Positions 45,045 through 55,363 are shown, counted from the stretch's first letter. The stretch is DNA of 64,000 nt from Flavobacteriaceae bacterium (GCA_014075215.1 CP046177.1:434001-498000), one strand, 5' to 3'. Made by a program: numbers and translations. Notes: a model not told the origin generated them from the letters alone.

Positions 45045-45944
45045 TTAGCCATTAATAGCAAGGACCTCACTTATTTGATTTGGCAACATTTCTTTTAGCA
45101 TGGTTTCAACACCATTTTTTAGTGTTACCATAGAAGAGGGGCAACCACTACAAGCACCTTGCAAAATAACGCTTACCGCTTTGCTGTTTTCATCATAATC
45201 CTTAAAAGCAATATTTCCGCCATCAGATGCTACAGCAGGTTTGATGTATTCATCTAAAATAGCTACAATTTTTGCTGAGGTTCCTTCTAAGTTGATCGTT
45301 TCTTCTTCAGAAGATAACTCTTGAGTTGACTTTTGCTGGGGCGATTCCCGAATAATGGTTGTATGCACTTGAAGATGCTTTTTGATATGTATTCTTAGTT
45401 CCGGATGCACCTCATCCCATGAGACTATATCGTATTTGGAAATAGAAATATAATTATCTGAGATGAATACTTCTTTTACAAAAGGAAAATTGAAAAGAGA
45501 TGCTGCCAGAGGTGATGAAACACTTGCTTCGTCAATGTTTTTATATTCGACATCAGTGGTCGTTAATATTTTGTTGGTTCCAAATTTCATTACCGAAGGA
45601 TTTGGAGTGATTTCAACATACACTTCAACAGGTTCTTTTTTAGTATCCGAATTTTCATTGACAACGATATTGCTTTCCTGCAAATACAGGCTGATTTGTT
45701 CTCTTACCTCTTCTTGTACATCGGCCCATTCCACAATATCATATCGCTGTATGGCAATAAAATTTGCGGCAATGTATACTTTTTTTACAAAAGGCAAATA
45801 AAACAATTGCTGTGCTAAAGGTGAATTTTTTGCTTCGTCTATATGGTTGAATTCGTAACTCCCTCCATTTACCAGTATTTGTGAGCTGACAAATTTTATA
45901 ATTGTATGATTATTGGTTTTTTCTATTTGTAAGTTAAACATATG
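45045..45944 (-). CDS. NifU-like Fe-S scaffold with two Nfu N-domains
   Basis: About 299 residues from the ATG at 45944 (MFNLQIEKTN). Two tandem Nfu N-terminal domains (~1-90 and ~103-195, each with the SPLAxxLFxxPFVKxVxI pattern) precede a C-terminal NifU domain with YIKPAVASDGGNIAF and the cluster-binding GACSGCPSSMVTLK (CxxC). Nfu proteins hold and deliver 4Fe-4S clusters. The doubled N-domain is commonly seen in Bacteroidota homologs. Confidence 0.9.
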   Translation of the reverse strand, partial: HMFNLQIEKTNNHTIIKFVSSQILVNGGSYEFNHIDEAKNSPLAQQLFYLPFVKKVYIAANFIAIQRYDIVEWADVQEEVREQISLYLQESNIVVNENSDTKKEPVEVYVEITPNPSVMKFGTNKILTTTDVEYKNIDEASVSSPLAASLFNFPFVKEVFISDNYISISKYDIVSWDEVHPELRIHIKKHLQVHTTIIRESPQQKSTQELSSEEETINLEGTSAKIVAILDEYIKPAVASDGGNIAFKDYDENSKAVSVILQGACSGCPSSMVTLKNGVETMLKEMLPNQISEVLAING

Positions 45945-46139
45945 CACACTCTTTTTATATATAAAACAGAGTTGCAAAATTAATGGAAAAAACCGAATGT
46001 AAGTTTATTTTTATCTGTAGTCTTATAATTAAAACCTATTATAAATACTTGCCTTCCATATTTTAACCTACTTCTTTTAAATAAACAATTTAACATTTGA
46101 CACTATGCAACCTTCTTCATTCCAAAAAAACCTCTTTTA

Positions 46140-47000
46140 CTATTTCTTAGTAGACCGAATGCCTTCTGTAAATGCGGTAGCCAAAATTAATAATCCTCCT
46201 ATATAAGTATTGGTTTGAGGAATTTCGTCTAAGAAGAAAAAAGCAAACACAATTCCAAAAACAGGCTGGATACTACTGATGATAGTTGTGGCTGTTGCCG
46301 AAAAGAACTTCAAAGCATATATCATTAAACTATGTCCAATAGCGGTAGTTACAATTCCAATTAAAATTAAATATGGAAATTGGGACTGAAATCCGGACCA
46401 ATTCATAAAAAATAAAAAAGGAGTCATTACAATGGTAATTACAAAGGTTTGGTAATACATCAACATGGATCCGTGATAATTATTTACATGTTGTTTTAAT
46501 ATTAAAACCCTTATGGAATAGCATACGGCCGATAACAAACCGAATAGAATTCCTTGAACCTGAGAGCTGTCCGGATTAAAATCAGGCGCTAGTATGTAAA
46601 TACCTGTCAATACGATAATACTCATTATGATATGAATAGGATTGCGTTTTGTTTTTAAGAAGAGAGGTTCCAGTAATGCAGTAATCACCGGAAATGTAAA
46701 AAGAGATAACATCCCCAGAGCTACATTAGATAATTTTAAAGCATAGAAATAAGTAACCCAATGCCCTGCCATAAGTACTGAGCTAATGATGAGTGGAATG
46801 TGATCTTTTTTTATGGAAATGGTTAAAGGGATGTTCCGTATTTTACAAAACAAAAACAAAAAGATAAAAGCAAAAAAAGATCTAAACCATACAATGACCT
46901 CAGAAGGCATAGCAATATATTTTCCTAAAACCCCTGAAGTACTTATAAATAAAGTTGCTAAGATAAGCTCTGAAAGGTGTTTAACATAATTGTTACCCAT
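46140..47000 (-). CDS. EamA-family (DMT) transporter
   Basis: A 286-residue protein with ten predicted membrane helices in two EamA repeats (ILATLFISTSGVLGKYIA ... VIVWFRSFFAFIFLFLF; second repeat ending IQPVFGIVFAFFFLDEIP). DMT transporters export metabolites such as amino acids; substrate unknown. If the IS982 insertion upstream is removed, this gene begins 10 nt after the mfd stop, so it was in an operon with mfd. Confidence 0.9.
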   Translation of the reverse strand: MGNNYVKHLSELILATLFISTSGVLGKYIAMPSEVIVWFRSFFAFIFLFLFCKIRNIPLTISIKKDHIPLIISSVLMAGHWVTYFYALKLSNVALGMLSLFTFPVITALLEPLFLKTKRNPIHIIMSIIVLTGIYILAPDFNPDSSQVQGILFGLLSAVCYSIRVLILKQHVNNYHGSMLMYYQTFVITIVMTPFLFFMNWSGFQSQFPYLILIGIVTTAIGHSLMIYALKFFSATATTIISSIQPVFGIVFAFFFLDEIPQTNTYIGGLLILATAFTEGIRSTKK

Positions 47001-47023
47001 ATACTCTCAGTTACATGTTTTTT

Positions 47024-48002
47024 ACCCGTTGTGCATTTTAAATAATGCTGATTTTAATATTGTTGATATTTCTATTAAAGATAAATTTGTTGATGTATTG
47101 AATTACAGTTAAAGCAGATATCTTAGATATTATTCTTGTTTTAAATCCTTCAAAAGTTTTAGCATAGTTTCTTCGAATCATAAACTGGTCATATAATTGT
47201 GAGAACAAAGTTTCTATACATTTTCTAGATTTTCTAAAAATATAAGCTTGTTTCTTATACTGATTTTGATTATTTCTCATTGGTGTATTTAATTTAATAT
47301 CATAGGTTTCAAATAAATTAAGTTGAACTTCTGCGGATAAATATCCTCTATCACCAATTAAAGTAGCGCTTTTAATCTGCATTTTAACCGCTTTAAGATA
47401 ATTGATATCATGTACAGATGCTGGACTAAAATCGATACTCTGAAAAACACCGCTCACAGAACAAATTGCGTGCAACTTATACCCGTAATAATTAGTACCT
47501 TGAGATGCACAATAACCTTTGTCTGGAAAGGTATGCATTGTTTCTTTGCAGATTTTAGAACGATAACTTCTTGATAATTTGCAAACTTCCAAAGGCATAC
47601 TGTCAACGATAAAATAATTCTCAAATTCATTAAAGTAGGAAGCTAATTTTAATCGAATACTGTCCAAATGATCTAATAATCTACGCCTTCTTTTGTTATA
47701 AACACTTCGTTCTATTTTCTGGTAAATTGCAATTGGGAGTTTCCTAAACAAATCATTCTCGCTATCAATTCCCATAAATTCTACCGTTAAACTTAAACTG
47801 ATGAGTTCTAAATCACTAAGTTTAGGTTCACGCCTTTGATAAATTAAAAGTTGTTCTTTTGATATTTTTCTTAATACTTCCAATATTCTTTCGTAATTTG
47901 CATTTAAGTTGTTCATTATAAATGATTTGTGATTAAATCAATTTACTGATTTTCAGTAAGATGAACAACTTTTTTTGTCCTAAATCATAATGCACAACGG
48001 GT
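47024..48002 (-). mobile_element. IS982-family insertion sequence (979 bp)
   Basis: Terminal inverted repeats ACCCGTTGTGCATT at both ends, flanked by a 7-bp target duplication GTTTTTT (47017-47023 and 48003-48009). One complete transposase gene inside. It has inserted at the very end of mfd and separates mfd from the EamA transporter gene. The same ends and the same duplication length occur in the MITE at 32813-32993. Confidence 0.96.
47038..47916 (-). CDS. IS982-family transposase
   Basis: A 292-residue DDE transposase: DELISLSLTVEFMGI-like N-terminus (LSDLELISLSLTVEFMGIDS), YFIVDSMPLEVCKLSR (first Asp), LIGDRGYLSAEVQ (second Asp) and KSRKCIETLFSQLYDQF (Glu region). Intact, so it could supply transposase for itself and the MITE. 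Confidence 0.95.
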   Translation of the reverse strand: MNNLNANYERILEVLRKISKEQLLIYQRREPKLSDLELISLSLTVEFMGIDSENDLFRKLPIAIYQKIERSVYNKRRRRLLDHLDSIRLKLASYFNEFENYFIVDSMPLEVCKLSRSYRSKICKETMHTFPDKGYCASQGTNYYGYKLHAICSVSGVFQSIDFSPASVHDINYLKAVKMQIKSATLIGDRGYLSAEVQLNLFETYDIKLNTPMRNNQNQYKKQAYIFRKSRKCIETLFSQLYDQFMIRRNYAKTFEGFKTRIISKISALTVIQYINKFIFNRNINNIKISII

Positions 48003-51000
48003 GTTTTTTATAATTTTCAGCGCAACTTCTATCGAATCCACTTTAATAAAAGTAATTAATAATCGCAAACCGTTAGCTGTTTGTTTTTCTTTCATCACAC
48101 AATTTTTTGGGTGCTGTTGTACATATTTTAATACATTCTGAAACACTTCTGTTTGATAAAACGAGCTTTGCTGGTCCGAAATAAAATAACCAATCATACG
48201 TTTTTGTTTTAAAACCAGTTTTTCCAATCCCAGGCTTCTGGCAAACCATTTCAACCGAACGCTATTCATTAAATCAATTGCCTGAACTGGTAGTTTTCCA
48301 AAACGATCTGTAAGTTTAGCTTCAAAACCCTGTAACGTCAATTCATCCTCTATAGTAGCTAATTCGTTGTATAGGCGCAAACGCTCGGTAATAGAATTGA
48401 TATAATTGTCCGGGAAGAGAATTTCAAAATCAGTATCCATTTGTACTTCCTTTACAAATTCTTTAGAAGTATCATTATGGGTATTATATATTTCTTTAAA
48501 CTCACCCTCTTTAAGCTCTTCAACGGATTCCTGTAGTATTTTTTGATACGTATCAAAACCCATATCATTAATAAAGCCGCTTTGCTCACCACCCAGTAAA
48601 TTTCCTGCTCCCCGGATTTCCAGGTCTTTCATGGCAATATGAATGCCGCTTCCCAAATCAGAGAATACTTCCAATGCTTCAATTCTTTTTCTGGCATCTT
48701 TTGTAATCATATGATAAGGGGGAGTAATAAAATAGCAAAACGCTTTCTTGTTAGATCTACCCACACGGCCCCGTATTTGATGTAAATCAGACAATCCGAA
48801 GTGATTGGCGTTGTTAATAAAAATAGTATTGGCATTGGTAACATCTAATCCGCTTTCTATAATAGTGGTTGTCACAAGAACATCAAATTCGTTATTGATA
48901 AAGTTGACCATTAAATTTTCCAGTTTTTTGCCTTCTACTTGCCCGTGCCCGACACTTATCTTAGCGTCTGGTACTAATCTTTGAATCAATCCTGCAATTT
49001 CTTTAATATTTTCAATTCTGTTATGTACAAAGAATATTTGGCCGCCTCTGGAAATTTCATAATAAATAGCACCTCTTATAATTTCTTCATCAAAGCGAAT
49101 GACATTTGTTTCTATGGGGTGCCGATTAGGCGGGGGAGTTGTAATAACAGATAAGTCTCTGGCAGCCATCAGGCTAAACTGTAGTGTTCTGGGAATTGGA
49201 GTAGCCGTTAAGGTCAGTGTATCTACATTTTCTTTCAATGTCTTTAACTTATCCTTTACAGAAACGCCAAATTTTTGCTCCTCATCAATAACCAGTAATC
49301 CCAGCTCTTTAAATTTTATTTTTTCGTGAGTGAGCTGATGTGTGCCAATAACTATATCTATGCTACCATTATTAATACCTTCAATGATAGCATTTCTTTG
49401 TTTCGTTGTTTTAAACCGGTTTAGATAATCAATTTTAATAGGAAAATCTTTTAACCGATTTGAAAATGTTTTAAAATGCTGAAAAGCCAATATAGTAGTG
49501 GGAACTAAAATAGCAACCTGTTTTCCGTTATCTACTGCTTTAAAAGCAGCTCTGATAGCAATTTCGGTTTTGCCGAAACCTACATCACCGCAGATCAAAC
49601 GATCCATAGGTTGTTCACTTTCCATATCTGATTTTACATCCCTGGTTGCCTTAAATTGGTCAGGGGTATCTTCAAATAAAAAACTTGCTTCCAGTTCATG
49701 TTGCATATGAGTATCCGCTCCAAAAGCAAATCCTTTTTGTGTTTTTCTTTTCGCGTACAGTTGTATTAAATCATAAGCAATTTCTTTAACTCTCTTTTTT
49801 GTTTTTTGTTTTATTTTTTTCCAGGCACCGGAACCTAGTTTATAAATTTTAGGAGCCTTACCGTCTTTTCCATTGAATTTCGAGATTTTTTGCAATGAGT
49901 GAATGCTTACGTATAAAATATCCCGATCTCCGTAGAGCAGTTTGATAGCTTCTTGTGTACTCCCGTCAACATCTATTTTCCGAAGCCCTCCAAATTTGCC
50001 AATTCCGTGATCTATGTGGGTAACATAATCGCCAATTGTCAGAGTGTTGAGATCTTTAAGGGTAATGGCTTGTTTTTTTGCATATCTGTTTTTTAAATGG
50101 AATTTTTGATATCGTTCAAAGATTTGATGGTCCGTATAACAAACTAATTTTTCATCAACATCTATAAAACCTTGATGTAGCGGAGAAACAATTGTTTGAT
50201 AATAGGTTTTATCAACGACATTGTTTTGATTTTGATCCGTACCGGCATTGAGAATATCTTCAAATCTTTTTGCCTGTTTTTCATTGGTGCAGAAAATATA
50301 ATTCCGAAACCTTTTTTGGTGATAACCTTGTAAGTTTTCAATTAACAGGTTGAATTTTTTGTTAAATGGTGGTTGAGGTTTTGTATTAAAAACCACGGAA
50401 GAGCTGCCTGGTTTGGGCAAACTGCCAAGATGTGCAACAGAAAAGTTGTCCAGTTGATTTTTAATATATATTCCGTCACAAAAAAGAGCAGTTGGTGTCG
50501 CGTGCTTTATTTCTTCCGGAAGTTCTTTATATGCTATTTTGGCTTTTTCAAACAAAGTATCCAGTCTTTCACATAATATATCCTCATTTTTTAAAAATAC
50601 ACTACTATTTGAAGGAATATAATTCAGGAAACTTTCCCGGGGATTATTTTGAATCGCACGTAAAGATCCTCCTGTCATTTTATTTTCTATATTGGGAATG
50701 ATGCTGATTTTTTTCAATTTATCTTCTGACAACTGGGAGACAATATCAAAAGTCCTGATACTATCTATTTCATTGCCAAAAAACTCTATTCTATAGGGTT
50801 TATCGTTAGAAAATGAGAATACATCTATAATACCTCCCCTAACAGAAAACTCGCCGGGGTCAGCTACAAAATCCACCCGGTTAAAATGATATTCAAATAA
50901 AATTTCATTTATAAAATCTAACGAAACCAAATCTCCTACAGCTATTTTAAGCGTATTTTTTTTTAATTCCTTTTTCGTGATTACTTTTTCAAATAATGCC

Positions 51001-51377
51001 TCAGGGTATGTAACAATTAAAGGAGGTTTTTTGTCAGTATGAATACCATTTAAAACTTCAGAACGCAATAAAACACTTGCATTATCAATTTCTTCTACCT
51101 GATAAGGCCTCCTATAAGAGCTCGGATAAAAGAATACATTTTTACGGCCGAGTATATTCTCAAAATCATTTAGATAATAAGCAGCCTCTTCTTTATCGTT
51201 AAAAATAACAATATAAGGATGTGCTCCCGCTTTAAAAATTTCCGAAATAATAAAAGATAATGAAGATCCAACCGGATTTGTTATATGAAAATGGAAGTTT
51301 TTCCGATCTAAAAACGCTAAAACCTGTTTTAGTTTAGGAGATTTTTGATATTGATTTACAATCTCTTGTTTGCTCAA
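47985..51377 (-). CDS. mfd: Transcription-repair coupling factor Mfd
   Basis: A 1130-residue protein. Domain order: UvrB-like N-terminal module, an RNA-polymerase-interaction domain around YVTHIDHGIGKFGGL (~470), the RecG-like translocase (Walker A CGDVGFGKTEIAI, DEEQ motif in LVIDEEQKFGV, TATPIPRTLQFSLM, GRVGRSNKKAFCYF) and a C-terminal TRCF domain. Mfd removes stalled RNA polymerase and recruits UvrA. The last residues TRCAL and the stop come from the IS982 inverted repeat; without the IS the protein would end KIIKNM. The change is at the extreme C-terminus, so activity is probably kept. Confidence 0.95.
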   Translation of the reverse strand: MSKQEIVNQYQKSPKLKQVLAFLDRKNFHFHITNPVGSSLSFIISEIFKAGAHPYIVIFNDKEEAAYYLNDFENILGRKNVFFYPSSYRRPYQVEEIDNASVLLRSEVLNGIHTDKKPPLIVTYPEALFEKVITKKELKKNTLKIAVGDLVSLDFINEILFEYHFNRVDFVADPGEFSVRGGIIDVFSFSNDKPYRIEFFGNEIDSIRTFDIVSQLSEDKLKKISIIPNIENKMTGGSLRAIQNNPRESFLNYIPSNSSVFLKNEDILCERLDTLFEKAKIAYKELPEEIKHATPTALFCDGIYIKNQLDNFSVAHLGSLPKPGSSSVVFNTKPQPPFNKKFNLLIENLQGYHQKRFRNYIFCTNEKQAKRFEDILNAGTDQNQNNVVDKTYYQTIVSPLHQGFIDVDEKLVCYTDHQIFERYQKFHLKNRYAKKQAITLKDLNTLTIGDYVTHIDHGIGKFGGLRKIDVDGSTQEAIKLLYGDRDILYVSIHSLQKISKFNGKDGKAPKIYKLGSGAWKKIKQKTKKRVKEIAYDLIQLYAKRKTQKGFAFGADTHMQHELEASFLFEDTPDQFKATRDVKSDMESEQPMDRLICGDVGFGKTEIAIRAAFKAVDNGKQVAILVPTTILAFQHFKTFSNRLKDFPIKIDYLNRFKTTKQRNAIIEGINNGSIDIVIGTHQLTHEKIKFKELGLLVIDEEQKFGVSVKDKLKTLKENVDTLTLTATPIPRTLQFSLMAARDLSVITTPPPNRHPIETNVIRFDEEIIRGAIYYEISRGGQIFFVHNRIENIKEIAGLIQRLVPDAKISVGHGQVEGKKLENLMVNFINNEFDVLVTTTIIESGLDVTNANTIFINNANHFGLSDLHQIRGRVGRSNKKAFCYFITPPYHMITKDARKRIEALEVFSDLGSGIHIAMKDLEIRGAGNLLGGEQSGFINDMGFDTYQKILQESVEELKEGEFKEIYNTHNDTSKEFVKEVQMDTDFEILFPDNYINSITERLRLYNELATIEDELTLQGFEAKLTDRFGKLPVQAIDLMNSVRLKWFARSLGLEKLVLKQKRMIGYFISDQQSSFYQTEVFQNVLKYVQQHPKNCVMKEKQTANGLRLLITFIKVDSIEVALKIIKNTRCAL

Positions 51378-51456
51378 TTACATACTAAATTTTAGCTAAG
51401 ATACTATCTATATGTAAAAAATGTACATCGTATCTAGTTTTCTTTTTAGAATACAA

Positions 51457-51464
51457 TATATTTG
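51457..51464 (+). promoter_or_regulatory. Possible -7 element for the barrel-protein gene
   Basis: TATATTTG fits TAnnTTTG and lies 49 nt before the start codon. The -33 TTG is not obvious, so this is a weak call. Confidence 0.35.
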
Positions 51465-51512
51465 CCAAAATTTAGTTAATTATAGATGCTAACACATTAA
51501 CCTTTGAAAAAT

Positions 51513-52103
51513 ATGAAAAAAACCGTATTTTTTTTACTGACAGTTTTTTTATTCTGTAACTTTATTGTTAAAAGTCAAAACCAAGACTTTAAGTGGGTTG
51601 CAGGGATAAGCGGCACATATACCTATTATGGAAATGTAAGCGCAAATGTCATTAAAGACAAAAACAGTTTTCAGATTCCGAAATTCAACGTCGCCAGGTA
51701 TATTTCCAAAGGGATTACACTAGACGGTAGTATCATTTTAAGTACTATTAATGGAATAGAAGGTTTTTTTACAAACTCTTTTCATTATTTTTCTGTAGAT
51801 TTTACAGGGAGGTATGATTTTGGTTTATCTAATGAGAATTTAGTTCCTTATGCCGGTTTTGGTTTTGGGTTTGTTGGTGCACCCAGTACAGTAAAAACAG
51901 CAAAAACTAGCATATCATTGAATGCTGTAGCAGGCGGTACGTTTTGGTTTTCGTCCAATTGGGGTTTAAATGCTCAATTTGTGTTCAAACGACTTCGTCA
52001 CAGCGCCATAAAGATGTTAACTAATACGCAGCTTTCTTTTGGTTTGGTCTATAGCTTTGAAAAGAGAGTGTTAAATTACAGGATTTGGGATAAGAAACAT
52101 TAG
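51513..52103 (+). CDS. Outer-membrane beta-barrel protein
   Basis: A ~196-residue protein from the ATG at 51513 (MKKTVFFLLTVFLFCNF...); a TTG three codons upstream is possible. A signal peptide ends near VKSQ. Alternating strands and aromatic girdles (SFHYFSVDFTGRYDF, LVPYAGFGFGFVG, ISLNAVAGGTFWFSSNWGLNAQFVFK) suggest an OmpA/OmpW-like 8-strand barrel. Specific function unknown. Convergent with the TonB receptor gene, with only 4 nt between stops. Confidence 0.75.
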   Translation: MKKTVFFLLTVFLFCNFIVKSQNQDFKWVAGISGTYTYYGNVSANVIKDKNSFQIPKFNVARYISKGITLDGSIILSTINGIEGFFTNSFHYFSVDFTGRYDFGLSNENLVPYAGFGFGFVGAPSTVKTAKTSISLNAVAGGTFWFSSNWGLNAQFVFKRLRHSAIKMLTNTQLSFGLVYSFEKRVLNYRIWDKKH

Positions 52104-52107
52104 CACA

Positions 52108-54414
52108 TTATAGGTTCGAGCCTAATTTTATCCCTACAAAAACAGTTCTTGGAACTGCCGGTCCGTAAATATAATTGCTGTCCCTTTCTTTTCCAATATC
52201 AAAATCGTTCTGGTAAGCGTTAAAAAGATTTTTAACACCGCCGAATACCTGAAAATGAATCCTTGACTTTTTGCCGGTAAAAGTATAGCTGGACTTGATA
52301 CCTAATTCAGTAAAAGAAGGTGAGGTAACATATGTGTCCATAGGTAAATTTTGTGCCGATGCCATATGTAAAACCTCCATTTGACCAGTATATATCAAAT
52401 TCAATGAGGTGCTAAATTTTTGATTCGGATTGTATGATAAGGTAGCATATCCATAGTTGTTAGGAGTTCTTAAAAATATTCTTCTGGCAGGTAGTACATC
52501 AGAATTCTCTACCGGAGTGTCAAATAAACTGGACTGAAATGTAAATCCTGTTTCTAACTGTAAAATGCTATCGTAATTAAATCGGGTTTCAAGCGTAATT
52601 CCTTTTACCGTAGCACCATCTCCGTTTCTTTTTTCAAAACGTTCCCCCAAGGCATCTGTTCCTGTAGGTCGCAAAAAGAAAGCATCATCTAGACGGGTGT
52701 AAAAAGCCTCAAAGGTAAACCCATAAATATAATGTTCGGCAGGTTTATCATAATTAAAAGACATACTATAACTAACAGAGCGTTCCTCCTTTAAATTATC
52801 GGCTAACGTAACTCTTGAAACACCACCTCCTGCAAAAGCAATATGTAAGTCCGTATCAAATGCCTGCGGGGCTCTAAAACCAGTGCCAAAAGTGGCCCTG
52901 ATTTGTCCTTTATCAAAAGGGCTGTATAATAAAGAGATTCTCGGACTGCTAATGAGTCGGTCTACCAGATTGTGTTTATCCAATCGGATTCCGGTCAGTA
53001 AACGGATGCTTTTATTAACTTCCCAGTCACTTTGAAAAAAGAACCCGATATTTTTGGTAAGCTGATCTACGGTATATTGATAAGCCTCAATTTGATCAAA
53101 AACACCATCTTGTACAAACTCACCTCCAAAAGTAAATACATTATTGCCTCTGATAAACTTTTCAAATTTGTGATTGAGTTGAACTCCTCCTTGGTAAGTG
53201 GTAGTTGTAGATATCCCATATGGCGGGTCTTGTAAATGATTTTGAATGGCTGCCGGATCATCCGGAAAAACTCCGGTATAGTGCTCCCTATCCGTATATT
53301 GAGTCGCAAAATAGCTGATAAATGAACTACGATCGTCATTAAAATTTATTTGATAATCTACATTGCCAATATATACATCGTGAGTTCTTTCCTCCGATTG
53401 TAAGGCTAAATGAGGTGCTTTATTTACTATTTCCCCTCCATATCTATACTCATTGAGTTTACTGAAATTGATTTCCAGTTTTTGATCATTTGTGGGTAGA
53501 AAGAAAATACTGGCACCAAAAGCAGTATTTTTTAACTCTGTCAGTTCGGAAAAACGATCATTGTTTGCATCAAATAAACCTCTGCTTCGATTGTTAATGA
53601 ATAATGAAACCCCTGCTTCTCTTTCTTCATTTACAATAGTTGCATTTCCTGCAATAATATGGTCTGGAGTTCCTCGTATGTTTTGATAAGTATAGCCTAT
53701 AGCATACTCATTTCTCTTCGGGATTTTGGTAATTACGTTTACGGTGCCACCTATGGCACTGGAACCATACAATGCAGAACCGCCTCCTCTTACTACTTCA
53801 ATCCGATCGATCATATTGGCGGGAACCTGTTCCAAACCATACAACCCTGTTAAGGGGCTAAAAACAGGGCGGCCATTAATTAAAATTTGAGAATAACCCC
53901 CGGAAAGCCCATTCATACGGAGTTGAGTATAGTTACAGGTTTGACAATCAGTTTCAACCCGGAGGCCTGTTTGAAATTTTAACCCCTCGGATAAATTACA
54001 AGCCTGTACATTATCTAAAGTAATACTATTAATAACATTGACAATTACAGGGTTTTTTGTCCTTCTCTTATGAGTTCGTGTTCCGGTAACTGTTATCTGG
54101 TCAAGCGTTTCGGAATATTCGGTTAACTGAAAATTAACCGTGACCTCTGTAGTAGATTCGGAGATAAAAATAGTTTTTGTATCTGAAAGAAAACCTGTAA
54201 AAGAGGCAATGATTGTGATCTGCCCTTTTTGCAACGTTTTAAACTCAAACAAACCGTTGGCATCAGCATGTATTCCTTCCAAACTTTCTTTTAATTGTAC
54301 AGAAGCAAAAGGCAATACCTCTTTTTTTATGCTTGTTACTTCGCCTTTAATGATCGTTTGACTATTGGCAGCAAAAGAAAATAATACCAGAATGAAAAGC
54401 AAAATAGTCCTCAC
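52108..54414 (-). CDS. TonB-dependent receptor
   Basis: A 768-residue outer-membrane receptor. Signal peptide (LLFILVLFSFAANSQ), an N-terminal carboxypeptidase-D-like beta-sandwich (~20-105: GEVTSIKKEVLPFASVQLKE), the plug (~115-230: VNVINSITLDNVQACNLSEG, VEVVRGGGSALYGSSAIGGTVNVIT) and a 22-strand barrel ending in VPRTVFVGIKLGSNL. The plug contains CQTCNY (CxxC). Divergent from a DtxR-family regulator and a ZIP transporter, so its likely substrate is a metal or metal chelate (inference). The region between them is 292 nt and holds repeat G2. Confidence 0.92.
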   Translation of the reverse strand: MRTILLFILVLFSFAANSQTIIKGEVTSIKKEVLPFASVQLKESLEGIHADANGLFEFKTLQKGQITIIASFTGFLSDTKTIFISESTTEVTVNFQLTEYSETLDQITVTGTRTHKRRTKNPVIVNVINSITLDNVQACNLSEGLKFQTGLRVETDCQTCNYTQLRMNGLSGGYSQILINGRPVFSPLTGLYGLEQVPANMIDRIEVVRGGGSALYGSSAIGGTVNVITKIPKRNEYAIGYTYQNIRGTPDHIIAGNATIVNEEREAGVSLFINNRSRGLFDANNDRFSELTELKNTAFGASIFFLPTNDQKLEINFSKLNEYRYGGEIVNKAPHLALQSEERTHDVYIGNVDYQINFNDDRSSFISYFATQYTDREHYTGVFPDDPAAIQNHLQDPPYGISTTTTYQGGVQLNHKFEKFIRGNNVFTFGGEFVQDGVFDQIEAYQYTVDQLTKNIGFFFQSDWEVNKSIRLLTGIRLDKHNLVDRLISSPRISLLYSPFDKGQIRATFGTGFRAPQAFDTDLHIAFAGGGVSRVTLADNLKEERSVSYSMSFNYDKPAEHYIYGFTFEAFYTRLDDAFFLRPTGTDALGERFEKRNGDGATVKGITLETRFNYDSILQLETGFTFQSSLFDTPVENSDVLPARRIFLRTPNNYGYATLSYNPNQKFSTSLNLIYTGQMEVLHMASAQNLPMDTYVTSPSFTELGIKSSYTFTGKKSRIHFQVFGGVKNLFNAYQNDFDIGKERDSNYIYGPAVPRTVFVGIKLGSNL

Positions 54415-54526
54415 GATAATTCTTATTGAATCTTTTGCAAAAATATATTTTTTAGTCTAATCTAAAAAATATATTTAATTAAATTAAAAAATAATTTAAA
54501 CTAAATAAAATAATATATATTTGTAT

Positions 54527-54688
54527 GAGATCTTTGCAGAATTGATTTGACAAAAAAATTCAACGTCCGAAGAAAATTTTCAACCGAAATAATCGGTTGG
54601 GTTTGAGTATTTAAAATTTTCGAGAAGGAAGAAATTTGAAGTCAAATCAATTTTAATACGTAATATATCACTATTTTGCATAGGTCTC
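54527..54688. repeat. Palindromic repeat G2 (GAGACCTTTGCA family)
   Basis: Starts GAGATCTTTGCAGAATTGATT and ends TTTTGCATAGGTCTC; carries the same ATTGATTTGAC/GTCAAATCAAT arms as G1, with an extra inner hairpin (CAACCGAAATAATCGGTTG). It sits between the TonB receptor and DtxR genes, close to the regulator start. Confidence 0.85.
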
Positions 54689-54706
54689 TGTATATAAATA
54701 TCAATA

Positions 54707-55363
54707 ATGTTTACGCACTCAGAAGAGAATTATTTAAAGACAATTTACCATCTGGCAGCCTTTTCCGAAGGAGGTATCAGTACAAATGCCATTGCCCAAA
54801 AGTTAGAAACAAAAGCTTCTTCCGTTACAGATATGATACAAAAGTTATCTGCTAAAAACCTATTGGAGTATAAAAAATATCAAGGGGTAGCTTTAACGGA
54901 TTCGGGTAAAAAAGCAGCAACAAATATTATCCGAAAACACCGGTTATGGGAAGTTTTTTTAGTTGAAAAATTAAAATTTTCATGGGACGAAGTACATGAT
55001 ATAGCGGAACAACTGGAACATATACAATCACCAAAATTGATCGATGAGCTAAATGCTTTTTTAGAATTTCCAAAATACGATCCGCATGGTGATCCTATTC
55101 CGGACAAAGAAGGCAACTTACATATTATTAAAAAGAAATTACTATCCGGTTTATCAGAAGGGGAAAAAGGAATTTGTGTAGGCGTTAAAGATTCTTCTGC
55201 CGCTTTTTTACAATTTTTGGATAAGCAGAAAATTGCGCTAGGAAAAGAAATAAAAATACACGCTAAAGAAACGTTTGATAATTCCTTTGTGCTAATTGTA
55301 GACGGAAGAAAAATATCGATTTCAAATAAAATTTCAAATAACTTATATATACAGACCACATGA
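54707..55363 (+). CDS. DtxR/MntR-family metal-dependent repressor
   Basis: A 218-residue regulator. N-terminal winged helix (SEENYLKTIYHLAAFSEGG, IAQKLETKASSVTDMIQKLS), a metal-binding dimerisation domain (RKHRLWEVFLVEKLKFSWDEVHDIAEQLEHI, then KYDPHGDPIPD) and a C-terminal FeoA/SH3-like domain. Typical members repress metal uptake when Fe or Mn is bound. It overlaps the ZIP transporter gene by 4 nt (ATGA) and faces the TonB receptor gene, so these three probably form a metal regulon. Confidence 0.93.
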   Translation: MFTHSEENYLKTIYHLAAFSEGGISTNAIAQKLETKASSVTDMIQKLSAKNLLEYKKYQGVALTDSGKKAATNIIRKHRLWEVFLVEKLKFSWDEVHDIAEQLEHIQSPKLIDELNAFLEFPKYDPHGDPIPDKEGNLHIIKKKLLSGLSEGEKGICVGVKDSSAAFLQFLDKQKIALGKEIKIHAKETFDNSFVLIVDGRKISISNKISNNLYIQTT

